Of a stretch of DNA of 46,805 nt, positions 7,777-15,520 are shown piece after piece. Made by a program: the position numbers and the translations under genes. Where the stretch lies: positions 1 to 46,805 of the IMG/VR virus record IMGVR_UViG_3300027736_001410. The stretch is one strand, 5' to 3'. Positions within the stretch are counted from its first letter, which is position 1. Each line of letters opens with the position of its first letter. The DNA is from a virus. The notes below the pieces were generated by a model. It had not been told where the DNA came from. It searched no databases and was given only the letters and a program-made list of their open reading frames with translations.

Positions 7777-8330
7777 TGCGTGACTTAATTAATTTACTTG
7801 AGGATAAGTCAAAGGCTCAAGATATAGAAATCATTCCACTTAACTTTGAAGAGGGTGATTTAGCACCTGTACTTAGCAAAGAAAGCATACATTTTCATTA
7901 TGATACTCTAGCTAAAGGTTATGCCAAAAGATACAACAAGGGTGAAGGTGATCCTGATTTTAACTTTGCTGGTGCATTCTTGCACAATACATACTTTCCG
8001 CAGTTTCGTGAAATAAGAAATAACAATAAACCAAACGGCCCTATGTTTGGATTTATCAATAAAAAGTTTGGTAGCTTTGAATCATTTTGTAAAGAGTTTG
8101 AAGAAACTGCCATGAAGATTCAGGGCAGTGGTTGGGTCTATCTTGCATACGATGGTGCCATTAAAACAATCAAAAACCATGAAGTACGTGATGACATACT
8201 GTTGCTTATTGACTGGTGGGAACATGCTTTTATACTAGACTATGGTAGTGACAAAAAGAAATACTTGAAAGAACAGTGGAAGATCATAAACTGGAACGTG
8301 ATCAATACCAGGTGGGGTAAGAGTTTATGA
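7776..8330 (+). CDS. Fe/Mn superoxide dismutase with capsid-targeting-like tag
   Basis: This 184-residue enzyme dismutates superoxide. All four family metal ligands are present: His41 (IHFHYDTLAKGY), His70 (GAFLHNTYF), Asp146 and His150 (DWWEHAFILDY). The Trp-rich GSGWVYLAYDG and the C-terminal WKIINWNVINTRW blocks also match. The usual second-sphere His of HxxxHH is replaced (H-Y-D-T-L-A). The N-terminus is extended by about 20 residues starting MRDLINLLED, which fits a tag cut after LLE. There is no secretion signal. Its position inside the tagged plus-strand operon suggests that it is packaged in the virion. Metal preference (Fe or Mn) cannot be decided from sequence. Confidence 0.88.
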   Translation: MRDLINLLEDKSKAQDIEIIPLNFEEGDLAPVLSKESIHFHYDTLAKGYAKRYNKGEGDPDFNFAGAFLHNTYFPQFREIRNNNKPNGPMFGFINKKFGSFESFCKEFEETAMKIQGSGWVYLAYDGAIKTIKNHEVRDDILLLIDWWEHAFILDYGSDKKKYLKEQWKIINWNVINTRWGKSL

Positions 8331-9001
8331 GAGCAAAAGATTTTATTGTAGAGGGTTTAGGTCATCCGGTTATTGTAGTGGATGTTCAGCCAGAGTATTC
8401 TGGAATGAATGATGGCGATGAAAGTGATGTATTCCCCCAGATTATTAATTTTGTAAACAAGCAAACTGGTCCTGTGCTAATGTTTGTCAACGCTGAAGAC
8501 CAGGGACTAAGTGGTGATAGTGTAGCCGGCATCAAAGAATATTGGAATGATACAGTTTGTCCCGAAGAAGAACGCTACACATATGATGAAGAAAATGACG
8601 AGCAGGTAGAGAATGCCAACTGCCCCGCAATCAACTGGAACAGGTTTACTATTGCAGATAAAGGGTATGGATACTTACGTTCATGGATGGATCACGGAAT
8701 TGAACCAAGTACTATTATTGCAACCATACGTGAAATGTACGCACAAAAAGTCTCAGACACACGTGAATTACAATTCCCTGCATTTAACCGCCGTACCACA
8801 ATACAAAGTTTAATTCAAGGTGCTATTGAGGAAATGGAAGATGATCCAATGAGTGTTGGTTGGGCTAGCATTGGTTTACTTAAAAGATTCAACGGCGCAT
8901 ACCTAGTAGGTGGCGGAAGAGAAGAATGCCTGCGTGAAGTAGAATTATTAATGAATGCGTTTAATATTAAATATAAACGTATTGATAGTTTGGTATATTA
9001 A
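8327..9001 (+). CDS. Isochorismatase-like hydrolase with capsid-targeting-like tag
   Basis: This 224-residue protein begins MRAKDFIVEGLG, a very good tag with FIVE|G. The following segment PVIVVDVQPEYSG carries the Asp expected at the start of isochorismatase-like cysteine hydrolases, and GAYLVGGGREECLREVELLM near the C-terminus provides a Cys in the usual place of the family nucleophile. The middle of the protein (residues 60-150) is unusually acidic and divergent, and the cis-peptide GG/VTT motif is only partly kept. I therefore call the fold as likely and the activity as open. It overlaps the SOD stop by four bases (ATGA), so the two are co-expressed. Confidence 0.55.
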   Translation: MRAKDFIVEGLGHPVIVVDVQPEYSGMNDGDESDVFPQIINFVNKQTGPVLMFVNAEDQGLSGDSVAGIKEYWNDTVCPEEERYTYDEENDEQVENANCPAINWNRFTIADKGYGYLRSWMDHGIEPSTIIATIREMYAQKVSDTRELQFPAFNRRTTIQSLIQGAIEEMEDDPMSVGWASIGLLKRFNGAYLVGGGREECLREVELLMNAFNIKYKRIDSLVY

Positions 9002-10336
9002 ATGAGAGCCACTGAATTCATTACTGAAATATTTCAGCCGGGTAAGAAGAACTGGGGATGGAAGTTTCGCGGTGGTGAAGAAGCCGCTGCCAATTTTACA
9101 GTAGGTGATAGAGATTATCAATGGCTTGCTTTTAGTAATCCACATAGTAACCCTACTAAGTGGGAAATACAATTTCGTTTGTTAAGAAATGATACTGATC
9201 CCGAATATTTAGACTTGTTCGGGCGTACTGGCACAGGCAATTCAGCACAAGTATTATCTACCGCAGTTGATATCACACGTGAATTTATCAAAGAGTATGG
9301 TCTTGATAAAGTAGAAGAAATTACATTCAACGCTAAAGAAGATAGCCGTATTGGATTGTATGCTAAGATGATTCAACGCTTGTTGCCTGATTGGGATTTA
9401 TATCAGAAATATAGCAAAAACAACGGAATGGAATATCATTTAACTGACCGTAGAGCATATGACAAACCACAGAATAAAATGACAGAAGGCTCCAGTAACA
9501 ATATACCAACCATTGGAATCAATGTACGAAATGATAAAGATATTGATTATGCTAGTTTGATAGTTGATGGAAAAAAGAAATACGAATCTAGAAAAACTGA
9601 TAGTCTTAGACCATATGTTGGGAAAACAGTCGGTATTGTTAGAACCGGTAATGGGCCTGCTGTTGCAATTGGACAAGTAACAATTGGGGAACCGATTATA
9701 GTAGATGCGGAAAAGTTTAATAAACTACGCAATCAACATTTAGTTCCAAAAAGCAGTAAGTTTGATATAGATATTGATAGCACAAAGTATCTATACCCAA
9801 TGATTAATCCAGTGCGTTGGGATAATGAAAAACCAATAAAAAGTAAAGGTATCATTTCTAGAAAAATACAAGAGCAAGGTTTAATAGAAAGCACATTAAG
9901 TGTTGATGTGCCCAATGAAGAATGGTTGCAAGATGCTATTGACTATGCTAAAAGTAAAAGTCCTGACCGTAATGGTCTGCCCTATATGGGCAAGACTACT
10001 GCCACTGCTAGGCGTGTTAACGTTCCAGTTGACCTACTAAGACAAATACCGGGTATGCGCCGTGAGCAATCAAATGTACGAAATGATGATCTTGTTGCCA
10101 TAATGAAAATAATGAACACCACTGGTAAATTACCATTACACGGGCATACCGGCGAAGAGTATAAACCCTTCATTAATGTAGCATATGATGGTAGTGCATG
10201 GGTTAACGAAGGCAATCATAGAATCATGGCAGCCGCTAAACTTGGATGGAGTACATTGCCAATTGAGATTTCTTACTTTGACGGTGGCGAACGAATAAAA
10301 TCTGGTCCAATGTATCCACCTAAGATTGGACTTTAA
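9002..10336 (+). CDS. Three-domain cargo-type protein: shared cargo domain, ASCH, ParB-like
   Basis: This 444-residue fusion starts MRATEFITEIFQ, a tag with FITE. Residues about 10-155 are a domain also found in the 33517-35574 protein (G-x-G-N/D-AQ-V, TF-A, SR-x-x-LY and QR motifs). Residues about 175-255 look like an ASCH domain (YASLIVDGKKKYESRKTD, then VGIVRTGNGPAVAIGQVTIG), which usually binds RNA or modified nucleotides. An LIE296|S site precedes a C-terminal ParB/sulfiredoxin-like domain with VNEGNHRIMAAAKLGW. MTEG near residue 160 separates the first two. Cleavage at these sites would free each domain. It is the last gene of the plus-strand operon and converges with an epimerase gene. 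Confidence 0.7.
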   Translation: MRATEFITEIFQPGKKNWGWKFRGGEEAAANFTVGDRDYQWLAFSNPHSNPTKWEIQFRLLRNDTDPEYLDLFGRTGTGNSAQVLSTAVDITREFIKEYGLDKVEEITFNAKEDSRIGLYAKMIQRLLPDWDLYQKYSKNNGMEYHLTDRRAYDKPQNKMTEGSSNNIPTIGINVRNDKDIDYASLIVDGKKKYESRKTDSLRPYVGKTVGIVRTGNGPAVAIGQVTIGEPIIVDAEKFNKLRNQHLVPKSSKFDIDIDSTKYLYPMINPVRWDNEKPIKSKGIISRKIQEQGLIESTLSVDVPNEEWLQDAIDYAKSKSPDRNGLPYMGKTTATARRVNVPVDLLRQIPGMRREQSNVRNDDLVAIMKIMNTTGKLPLHGHTGEEYKPFINVAYDGSAWVNEGNHRIMAAAKLGWSTLPIEISYFDGGERIKSGPMYPPKIGL

Positions 10337-10349
10337 AGTTAAACTTTAA
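10333..10349. terminator. AT-only inverted repeat at convergent gene ends
   Basis: A perfect 8-bp inverted repeat (TTAAAGTT, one base, AACTTTAA) spans both stop codons of the convergent genes ending at 10336 and 10339. It could mark a bidirectional transcription end, but it has no GC and no loop room, so the stem would be weak. Confidence 0.25.
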
Positions 10350-11163
10350 GCAACTCTTCCAAAGAGTAAAGATTCTGCATATAGGGTGATACATCTTCTA
10401 ACACGGTTGAAGGTAAATCACCTTTTCTTTTCGGCCCTATTTTAACTTCAAAATCAACATTATTGACTTTCTTAAACATATTTACTATCTCTGTAACTGT
10501 TCTACCTACACCATGACCTAAACATTCAATACTATTGCTAGGGTTGTCAATAGCATGTTGCAATGCATCACAAATTTCATTAACATGAACATAATCACGC
10601 ACACATGATCCATCACGTGTATCATAGTCATTACCGAATACAGTAAACTCACCGGTCTCGCACGCCTTCATTAGATTGTACATTAATCCATCTTTATTAG
10701 TTGGATCAAATCCATCACTGCCAATCACATTGTAGAAACGAAAGATAGAGTATGGTGTTTGTCTATGCAAGGTGCAAAATTCCTTAACTACATCTTCTGC
10801 GGCTTTTTTACTAGTACCATAAGGATCATAACAATACTCAGCAAGGCCTGTGCTAGCAAAGATAAAGTTTTTTGTCTTAATCTTGTTAACTATATTCATT
10901 GTACCGTTCAAGTTGGTGATATAATAACTAATAGGTCTTTGCTCACTCTCTCCTACATTGACTAATGCAGCTAAATGGATCACACAATCAAATTCTTCTT
11001 CAATGTTGAATTGCTGATTGATATTAATTTGAAGGAAGTTTTCTATTTCAGCTTGAGGAGCACGAATGTCTAATCCGTAAATTGTATATTCTTTCTCAAG
11101 CATCTTACATAGATGACTTCCTATATAGCCTGAACTACCTGTGATTAAAACTTTCTTTACCAT
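10339..11163 (-). CDS. NAD-dependent epimerase/dehydratase (UDP-hexose 4-epimerase-like)
   Basis: This 274-residue extended short-chain dehydrogenase begins MVKKVLITGSSGYIGSHLC, the G-x-x-G-x-x-G NAD-binding Rossmann motif. The catalytic YGTSKKAAED (Y-x-x-x-K) follows an S/T region in NFIFASTGLAEY. VIHLAALVNVGES and VRDYVHVNEICDAL are typical of UDP-glucose 4-epimerase relatives. It is somewhat shorter than GalE (about 340 aa). The gene overlaps the end of the upstream glycosyltransferase, so it probably supplies a nucleotide sugar to it. The acceptor could be DNA, virion proteins or host surface glycans. Substrate sugar cannot be told from sequence. Confidence 0.88.
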   Translation of the reverse strand: MVKKVLITGSSGYIGSHLCKMLEKEYTIYGLDIRAPQAEIENFLQININQQFNIEEEFDCVIHLAALVNVGESEQRPISYYITNLNGTMNIVNKIKTKNFIFASTGLAEYCYDPYGTSKKAAEDVVKEFCTLHRQTPYSIFRFYNVIGSDGFDPTNKDGLMYNLMKACETGEFTVFGNDYDTRDGSCVRDYVHVNEICDALQHAIDNPSNSIECLGHGVGRTVTEIVNMFKKVNNVDFEVKIGPKRKGDLPSTVLEDVSPYMQNLYSLEELLKV

Positions 11164-12485
11164 TGAAATAATCCTTCACTTGTTTCTTCTATTGGTTCAA
11201 AATTAGGGTTTTTGGTTAAATATGTATCGTTGTCTGTGTGTATCACGCGAAACTTATGTTTGTTAGTTAACACACTACGAACATCATCAATACAAATAAT
11301 ACTACGACTTAGACTTTTAATGAAATCTTTATGTGTTGTAGTCGTTTCATTACAAATTTTAGCTGTGTTAGTATTAGAATTTTTAGGTGAAAAATCAGAA
11401 AAACACTCGTTCCACTTATGAAACACTGTAGATTCTTGTTGCTTTGCATGTTCTAGTGAATCAAGATTATACCATTTTTCTGCTTTCTCAAATGAGTCGT
11501 AAAGTTCTTGCGCTCGGTTAGCCATTGTCTTTTTAGTACAAGTGTAGAAATAGTCTGAGTTAAAGTTATTAGTCCAACGCTGATTTTCAAGTACTAATGT
11601 TGGTAGTTGAATATGTTGTTCATAGAATGCCATACCATAACTCTCAACAACACTAGGATTGAATGCAATTCTACTAGATGTAATAAAGTCTACTTTCTCT
11701 TTTCCAACAATACTAGCACGAACATCATACGTAGCACCAATCTTTTGTAGACGTTCTTCAAACTTCTTAACGCCGTTGGGGCTAGTCATAACTTTAGCTG
11801 GTAGTTTAGTTTGTTCAATCAAATCAATAAACAATTCAGGATTTTTTCCTTCTTCCCATCGACCAACAAACAACACACCTTCTCTAGGGTTGTGATGTTC
11901 TTCTAATAATGACTTTTCTGTAATAGGTATAGGTAAATGATAAGCACTGGTAAATTGTAACTGATTGAATTTGCTTTGTGTGCCAATAGTAATACCGTAC
12001 AATTCTAATTGCTTACGCATCATTTCATTAGTTGATATTAAAAAAGGATTCTTTGTATCTTTGAATATCTGACTCTCTAAATGAGTATACGCAATGATTT
12101 GTATGCAGTCTTCAAGACCCATTGAATTGGCTACTTGAATACTTTCATATGTGTTACAAACAAATACATCGTACAAGTTATGTTCTAATGCTTCCACAAT
12201 ACTATTGCGAAAATTAGCCATACGTTCATAGCAGAATGTATCACCGTACATAAAGATGTTACTATGTGCTGTGTAGGGTAATGACTCTTTTGGACTAATG
12301 ATATTTGCCTTTAATGATTTTATAAATTCATTATCTTGTGGTTCTTTGTCAGTAATGATATCAACTTTGATATTGTAACTATCCATCAACTCACAGAAAC
12401 TTTTAGCAAACTGTCCTATACCACCATGCGGTATCAATGTCTGATAACTTACCAAAAAGCCAATACGTTTGTCGTATGTTCTCAT
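11157..12485 (-). CDS. Glycosyltransferase, GT-B fold (GT4-like)
   Basis: This protein of about 442 residues starts at ATG 12485 (MRTYDKRIGFLVSYQTLIPHG); that ATG overlaps the previous stop as ATGA, so I prefer it to the in-frame ATG five codons upstream. It has the N-terminal Gly-rich loop (PHGGIGQFAKS), VFCNTYESIQVAN and a C-terminal nucleotide-sugar-binding half with GVLFVGRWEEGKNPELFIDLI and NPSVVESYGMAFYEQ, the E-x(7)-E-like region of retaining GT4 enzymes. A C-terminal extension of about 90 residues after the GT core is not recognised. It lies beside an epimerase and nucleotidyltransferases. Acceptor unknown. Confidence 0.8.
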   Translation of the reverse strand: MRTYDKRIGFLVSYQTLIPHGGIGQFAKSFCELMDSYNIKVDIITDKEPQDNEFIKSLKANIISPKESLPYTAHSNIFMYGDTFCYERMANFRNSIVEALEHNLYDVFVCNTYESIQVANSMGLEDCIQIIAYTHLESQIFKDTKNPFLISTNEMMRKQLELYGITIGTQSKFNQLQFTSAYHLPIPITEKSLLEEHHNPREGVLFVGRWEEGKNPELFIDLIEQTKLPAKVMTSPNGVKKFEERLQKIGATYDVRASIVGKEKVDFITSSRIAFNPSVVESYGMAFYEQHIQLPTLVLENQRWTNNFNSDYFYTCTKKTMANRAQELYDSFEKAEKWYNLDSLEHAKQQESTVFHKWNECFSDFSPKNSNTNTAKICNETTTTHKDFIKSLSRSIICIDDVRSVLTNKHKFRVIHTDNDTYLTKNPNFEPIEETSEGLFQW

Positions 12486-12700
12486 TGTTTTAATTTCCAA
12501 ATTATATGTTCGTTTTTGTCATGCCAGCGATATTCAAATATTGTATCTCCAGGACCCATAATCATTCTGGTCATACGATAGGCCTTCTTCAACCAAAGGT
12601 GTTTACCTGATATACCACATCTCTGCGGTAACCAAGCAAACTTGTATTCGGTTCCCATCATTCTTTCATAGAAATGATCGTATGATTGTGTTTGTGGCAT
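12482..12700 (-). CDS. Small hypothetical protein (72 aa)
   Basis: This 72-residue protein starts MPQTQSYDHFYERM at ATG 12700, which overlaps the QueE stop (TAATG) and has a GGGGGAC ribosome binding site. An earlier in-frame GTG at 12712 is less likely. It is rich in Trp, Tyr and His (WLPQRCGISGKHLWLKK, IFEYRWHDKNEHIIWK). No membrane segment or known motif is evident. From memory, short proteins of this type sit next to queE in other phages. It is placed between queE and a glycosyltransferase; function unknown. Confidence 0.65.
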   Translation of the reverse strand: MPQTQSYDHFYERMMGTEYKFAWLPQRCGISGKHLWLKKAYRMTRMIMGPGDTIFEYRWHDKNEHIIWKLKQ

Positions 12701-13548
12701 TATGTCCCCCACTCGTTCTTAAATAATGGCACTTGAAGTCTATCACTATAACGCCAGCCTCGCTTCATTGCCGCAATCGCTACATTCTTAGCATTCATGT
12801 TGTACATACTTTCAACACCACCGCACGGCATTAAGTATACAGGACCTCTAAATCCTGCAGCACGATATACCGTAACTGCTTTTTCTGCTTCTAGCACATC
12901 ATCTTCTGTTGCCACAACAAATTTAAGATATACAAATCCAACGTCTTCATACTTGCAAATGATTCTTGGACATATAGCTTCTTCCCACTTTTCACCACTG
13001 ATACTTAGTTTAGGACTGACACTAAATGTCAATGCGTTTTTCTCTCTGTTAATCTTCCACTGATGTAAGAAGATTGAAAGATCCTGACTTAGTTCTTGTG
13101 TACCATTAGTTTCAAATGTAATCTCTTTGAGAGCCTTCATTTTCTCATTTGAAAGTAATTCAGGATATGCTCTTTGCCATCCTAGTAGAGGTTCGCCTCC
13201 TGTGATAACCAAATGCTCATCCATCCAACGCTTGTGAGGAAGTATATCTATAATGCTGTCAACAATACTATCAGTAGTGAGCATAGGACTAAGATGTTTA
13301 AAACGAGGGTCCCATGATGCATAACTATCACATCCCGTGCTGACAAGCGGTAAGGATTTATAATCTGTATAATCTTCTGCTTTAATTGCAATAGTATCTC
13401 TCTCACTACTTGATTCTCCCTTAGGCATACCAAAGCCACCGCATGTGAAATTACATCCAAAAGTTCTTAGGAAAATACTTGGTACGCCCATGTATCTACC
13501 TTCACCCTGAATACTATAAAATAATTCTGAAATTTTTAGTTGTGCCAT
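12700..13548 (-). CDS. queE: 7-carboxy-7-deazaguanine synthase (QueE)
   Basis: This 282-residue radical SAM enzyme converts 6-carboxy-tetrahydropterin to 7-carboxy-7-deazaguanine. Family features are the N-terminal SELFYSIQGEGRYMGVPSIFLRT, a cluster-binding start at GCNFTC, and ITGGEPLLGW with TFETNGTQ for SAM binding. The [4Fe-4S] cysteines appear as Cys32, Cys36 and Cys73 (STGCDSYASW), so a long insertion replaces the usual short spacing between the second and third Cys. It belongs to a cluster with QueD and FolE and to the DpdA-like gene about 8 kb downstream. The product is expected to feed DNA modification. Confidence 0.92.
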   Translation of the reverse strand: MAQLKISELFYSIQGEGRYMGVPSIFLRTFGCNFTCGGFGMPKGESSSERDTIAIKAEDYTDYKSLPLVSTGCDSYASWDPRFKHLSPMLTTDSIVDSIIDILPHKRWMDEHLVITGGEPLLGWQRAYPELLSNEKMKALKEITFETNGTQELSQDLSIFLHQWKINREKNALTFSVSPKLSISGEKWEEAICPRIICKYEDVGFVYLKFVVATEDDVLEAEKAVTVYRAAGFRGPVYLMPCGGVESMYNMNAKNVAIAAMKRGWRYSDRLQVPLFKNEWGT

Positions 13549-13549
13549 A

Positions 13550-13741
13550 TTACCAATGTCTGATTGTGTTTGCTATGATGAAACAACATGTTATCACATG
13601 TAAGACCACCCAGAAAGTTTTTAGGAACAATGCAATCCTTGCTTCACCCAATGTAAGAATAGGAACATCAGGGCGATCATCATCTGTGTTGCCCATTAAA
13701 TGACCAGTCGCTCTTGCCCAGATTTTTTCTAAACTATTCAC
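13550..13741 (-). CDS. Small protein with one membrane segment (63 aa), GTG start
   Basis: This is a 63-residue protein between queE and queD, starting at GTG 13741 with an AGGGA ribosome binding site; it follows the queD stop by two bases. The N-terminal half is soluble (GNTDDDRPDVPILTL), and residues 36-58 (LFLKTFWVVLHVITCCFIIAN) form a likely transmembrane helix with two adjacent Cys. It is conserved in position inside the deazaguanine genes, but I know of no function. A link to the pathway is context only. Confidence 0.6.
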   Translation of the reverse strand: MNSLEKIWARATGHLMGNTDDDRPDVPILTLGEARIALFLKTFWVVLHVITCCFIIANTIRHW

Positions 13742-13743
13742 GA

Positions 13744-14193
13744 TTATCCCTCATAAGTGGCACTATTGGCACCATGTTCTGCACACTCTACTCGAACACA
13801 GTAACAACGATTGTTAGTTTTATCTCGAATCAATTGGTTAGCAAAGTTAAATGCATGTTCGGCAAACTTCTCTGCACCCACACCGTCAAATAATCTAATC
13901 TCAGCTAGATTCAACGCTTCGAGTTCTCGAAATTTAGTCAAGTATGGATCATTTTTATCTAGTGCCAGTTTGTGATCAAAGTGATCTTCCAGCCATGCTT
14001 TAAGCGGTTTAAGTCCGCCAAAGTCTACTGCCCAGTTTTTGTTATCTAAACTATCACATCCAAATGTGAATGTGAACCCTAGACTGTATCCATGTAGCAA
14101 GTGACAGTGACTATGATCTGCATTTGGTTGTCTGAACACAGCACTGAGACCTATGTTGTGCCCATAGTGTTTTGTTGAATAATATTTTGCCAT
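13744..14193 (-). CDS. queD: 6-carboxy-5,6,7,8-tetrahydropterin synthase-like (QueD)
   Basis: This 149-residue T-fold enzyme of the PTPS/QueD family makes 6-carboxytetrahydropterin from dihydroneopterin triphosphate. The catalytic Cys30 lies in DHSHCHLLHGYSLGF, aligned with the family C-x-x-LHGH motif. FDHKLALDKNDP and VECAEHGANSATY with a catalytic Glu/His match the C-terminal half. The His of the usual AAH motif is Phe20 here, and HGH is HGY, so the zinc site must be built differently, perhaps with His27, His29 and His31. It has a strong sigma70 promoter of its own and is followed by the small membrane protein and queE. Confidence 0.85.
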   Translation of the reverse strand: MAKYYSTKHYGHNIGLSAVFRQPNADHSHCHLLHGYSLGFTFTFGCDSLDNKNWAVDFGGLKPLKAWLEDHFDHKLALDKNDPYLTKFRELEALNLAEIRLFDGVGAEKFAEHAFNFANQLIRDKTNNRCYCVRVECAEHGANSATYEG

Positions 14194-14210
14194 CTAATTC
14201 TCCTATGTTA

Positions 14211-14239
14211 ATTATAGCATAGGCGGCGGAGTTTGTAAA
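14211..14239 (-). promoter_or_regulatory. Sigma70 promoter of queD
   Basis: On the minus strand -35 TTTACA (14239-14234), a 17-bp spacer ending TGC (extended -10) and a perfect TATAAT (14216-14211) precede a leader containing TAGGAG before ATG 14193. It would drive queD, the small membrane protein and queE. Confidence 0.85.
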
Positions 14240-14265
14240 GCGGGACGATGCCAAGACCGCTATCT

Positions 14266-15063
14266 TTATTTACCAAATCCTAAAGATTTGCGAATCTTAG
14301 TTGCGCTAATACTATGTGTAGCATCATCAAAAGTTTCTTGTTCAATAGTATAACCCACATCACGCCCATACGTAATGTTAGTGATATTTGGAACTACTTG
14401 AATTTCATATTGACCTTGATATAGCATATCCAAGTCACGTTTGATAAAGTTCTTTACTTGTTCAATGGCAAATGGATTAGTTCCATTCCAACCCTGACAG
14501 TCTCTAATCTGAATCACTACTTGCCCAGTTTTAGCAATAGCACGTTCAAACAACTTACGATGTCCTTCGTGCCACGGTTGCCAACGACCTAACATTTGTA
14601 CAGTAGGCTTTTGCCAATCAAATACAGGGCGTAACCGATTGTCTAGTATATGTGCGGCAACAAACTCTCCCCACTTCTCACACTTTTGTTCTGTGATTCT
14701 AAAGTCATACACTTCAGGAGGTATAAAAGCTTTGTTAGTGTCTTCGTAGCGGCCTTTGTCAATCGTATCTACCCATACAGTCCAGTCTGCTTTAAAGTTG
14801 TTACGCATTTCAACTAGTGGTGCAACAAAGTCACATATAACATAATCTACATCTGTCATTGCATCTGCTAGTTCACGCATACGCAGACTTTGACGAACAC
14901 GACCTTCTGTGCTAAAATCCCAATCGTTGTATTTCTTTCTAACATCATCAGCATTCAACCAACCTACACGTTTCTTATCTGCTTGCAGATGGTCAACAAT
15001 ATGTTGTGCTAGATATGTTTTTCCTGCTCCTGGCAGGCCCATTACTAATATTCTTTTAGGCAT
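14266..15063 (-). CDS. Bifunctional APS-kinase-like / nucleotidylyltransferase
   Basis: This 265-residue fusion has an N-terminal P-loop kinase domain with VMGLPGAGKTYLA (Walker A, residues 9-16) and LNADDVRKKYNDWDFS, typical of adenylylsulfate kinase-like proteins. Its C-terminal half is a HIGH-type nucleotidylyltransferase: LGRWQPWHEGHRKLF (His165-x-Gly-His168) and HSISATKIRKSLG, resembling nicotinamide-nucleotide adenylyltransferase. Known NAD-salvage and cofactor enzymes combine such domains in other orders. A role in NAD or nucleotide-sugar synthesis is possible, but the substrates are not fixed. It overlaps the upstream cytidylyltransferase by eight bases and is thus co-translated with it. 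Confidence 0.8.
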   Translation of the reverse strand: MPKRILVMGLPGAGKTYLAQHIVDHLQADKKRVGWLNADDVRKKYNDWDFSTEGRVRQSLRMRELADAMTDVDYVICDFVAPLVEMRNNFKADWTVWVDTIDKGRYEDTNKAFIPPEVYDFRITEQKCEKWGEFVAAHILDNRLRPVFDWQKPTVQMLGRWQPWHEGHRKLFERAIAKTGQVVIQIRDCQGWNGTNPFAIEQVKNFIKRDLDMLYQGQYEIQVVPNITNITYGRDVGYTIEQETFDDATHSISATKIRKSLGFGK

Positions 15064-15520
15064 TTTTAATTTTCTCCGCTTCTGCTACACGTTTGCGTAG
15101 ACTTGAACTACTGAACGAATGGTCTCGTCCGTTAAAGACTAACTCTATATTGCGCTTTTCACAGATAGCACGACCAGTAAAGTCTTTCTCCATATATTCT
15201 ACCCCCAAGATACGAACATCAACTGGTAATGTTAACAAGATATCTTCAAGGTCTTTTTCAGTGTTGTAAACAACAATTTCATCTACAAAGCTACAGGCAC
15301 TTAATGTAATCTGTCGTTCAACAATACTTTGAATGGGTTCATTCTTTTCAGGACGATCCCAACTAGCATTGTTTTGTAATCCACAAATAAGATAATCACA
15401 ATGATTCTTGGCTTCACTAAGCATTGCTATATGTCCTGCATGTAGTAAATCAAATTGGCTGAAGGTTATGCCAATTCGTAAACCTTGTGCTTTTAATTCT
15501 TTGATTCTATTAAATATCAC
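15056..15520 (-). CDS. Cytidylyltransferase-like protein (TagD/RfaE type), GTG start
   Basis: This 154-residue HIGH-motif nucleotidyltransferase carries ITFSQFDLLHAGHIAML (H-x-G-H), VERQITLSACSFVDEIV and SFSSSSLRKRV, the pattern of glycerol-3-phosphate or sugar-phosphate cytidylyltransferases. I start it at GTG 15520, because GTG overlaps the FolE stop as GTGA with AAGG upstream; an in-frame TTG two codons earlier is the alternative. It probably activates a small sugar or polyol phosphate for transfer by the neighbouring glycosyltransferases. It is one of four HIGH-motif enzymes in the window. Substrate unknown. Confidence 0.82.
   Translation of the reverse strand: MIFNRIKELKAQGLRIGITFSQFDLLHAGHIAMLSEAKNHCDYLICGLQNNASWDRPEKNEPIQSIVERQITLSACSFVDEIVVYNTEKDLEDILLTLPVDVRILGVEYMEKDFTGRAICEKRNIELVFNGRDHSFSSSSLRKRVAEAEKIKNA

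Noticed and set aside
10333-10349. Strong bidirectional terminator between convergent genes
   Set aside because: The inverted repeat is AT-only with almost no loop; kept only as a low-confidence feature.
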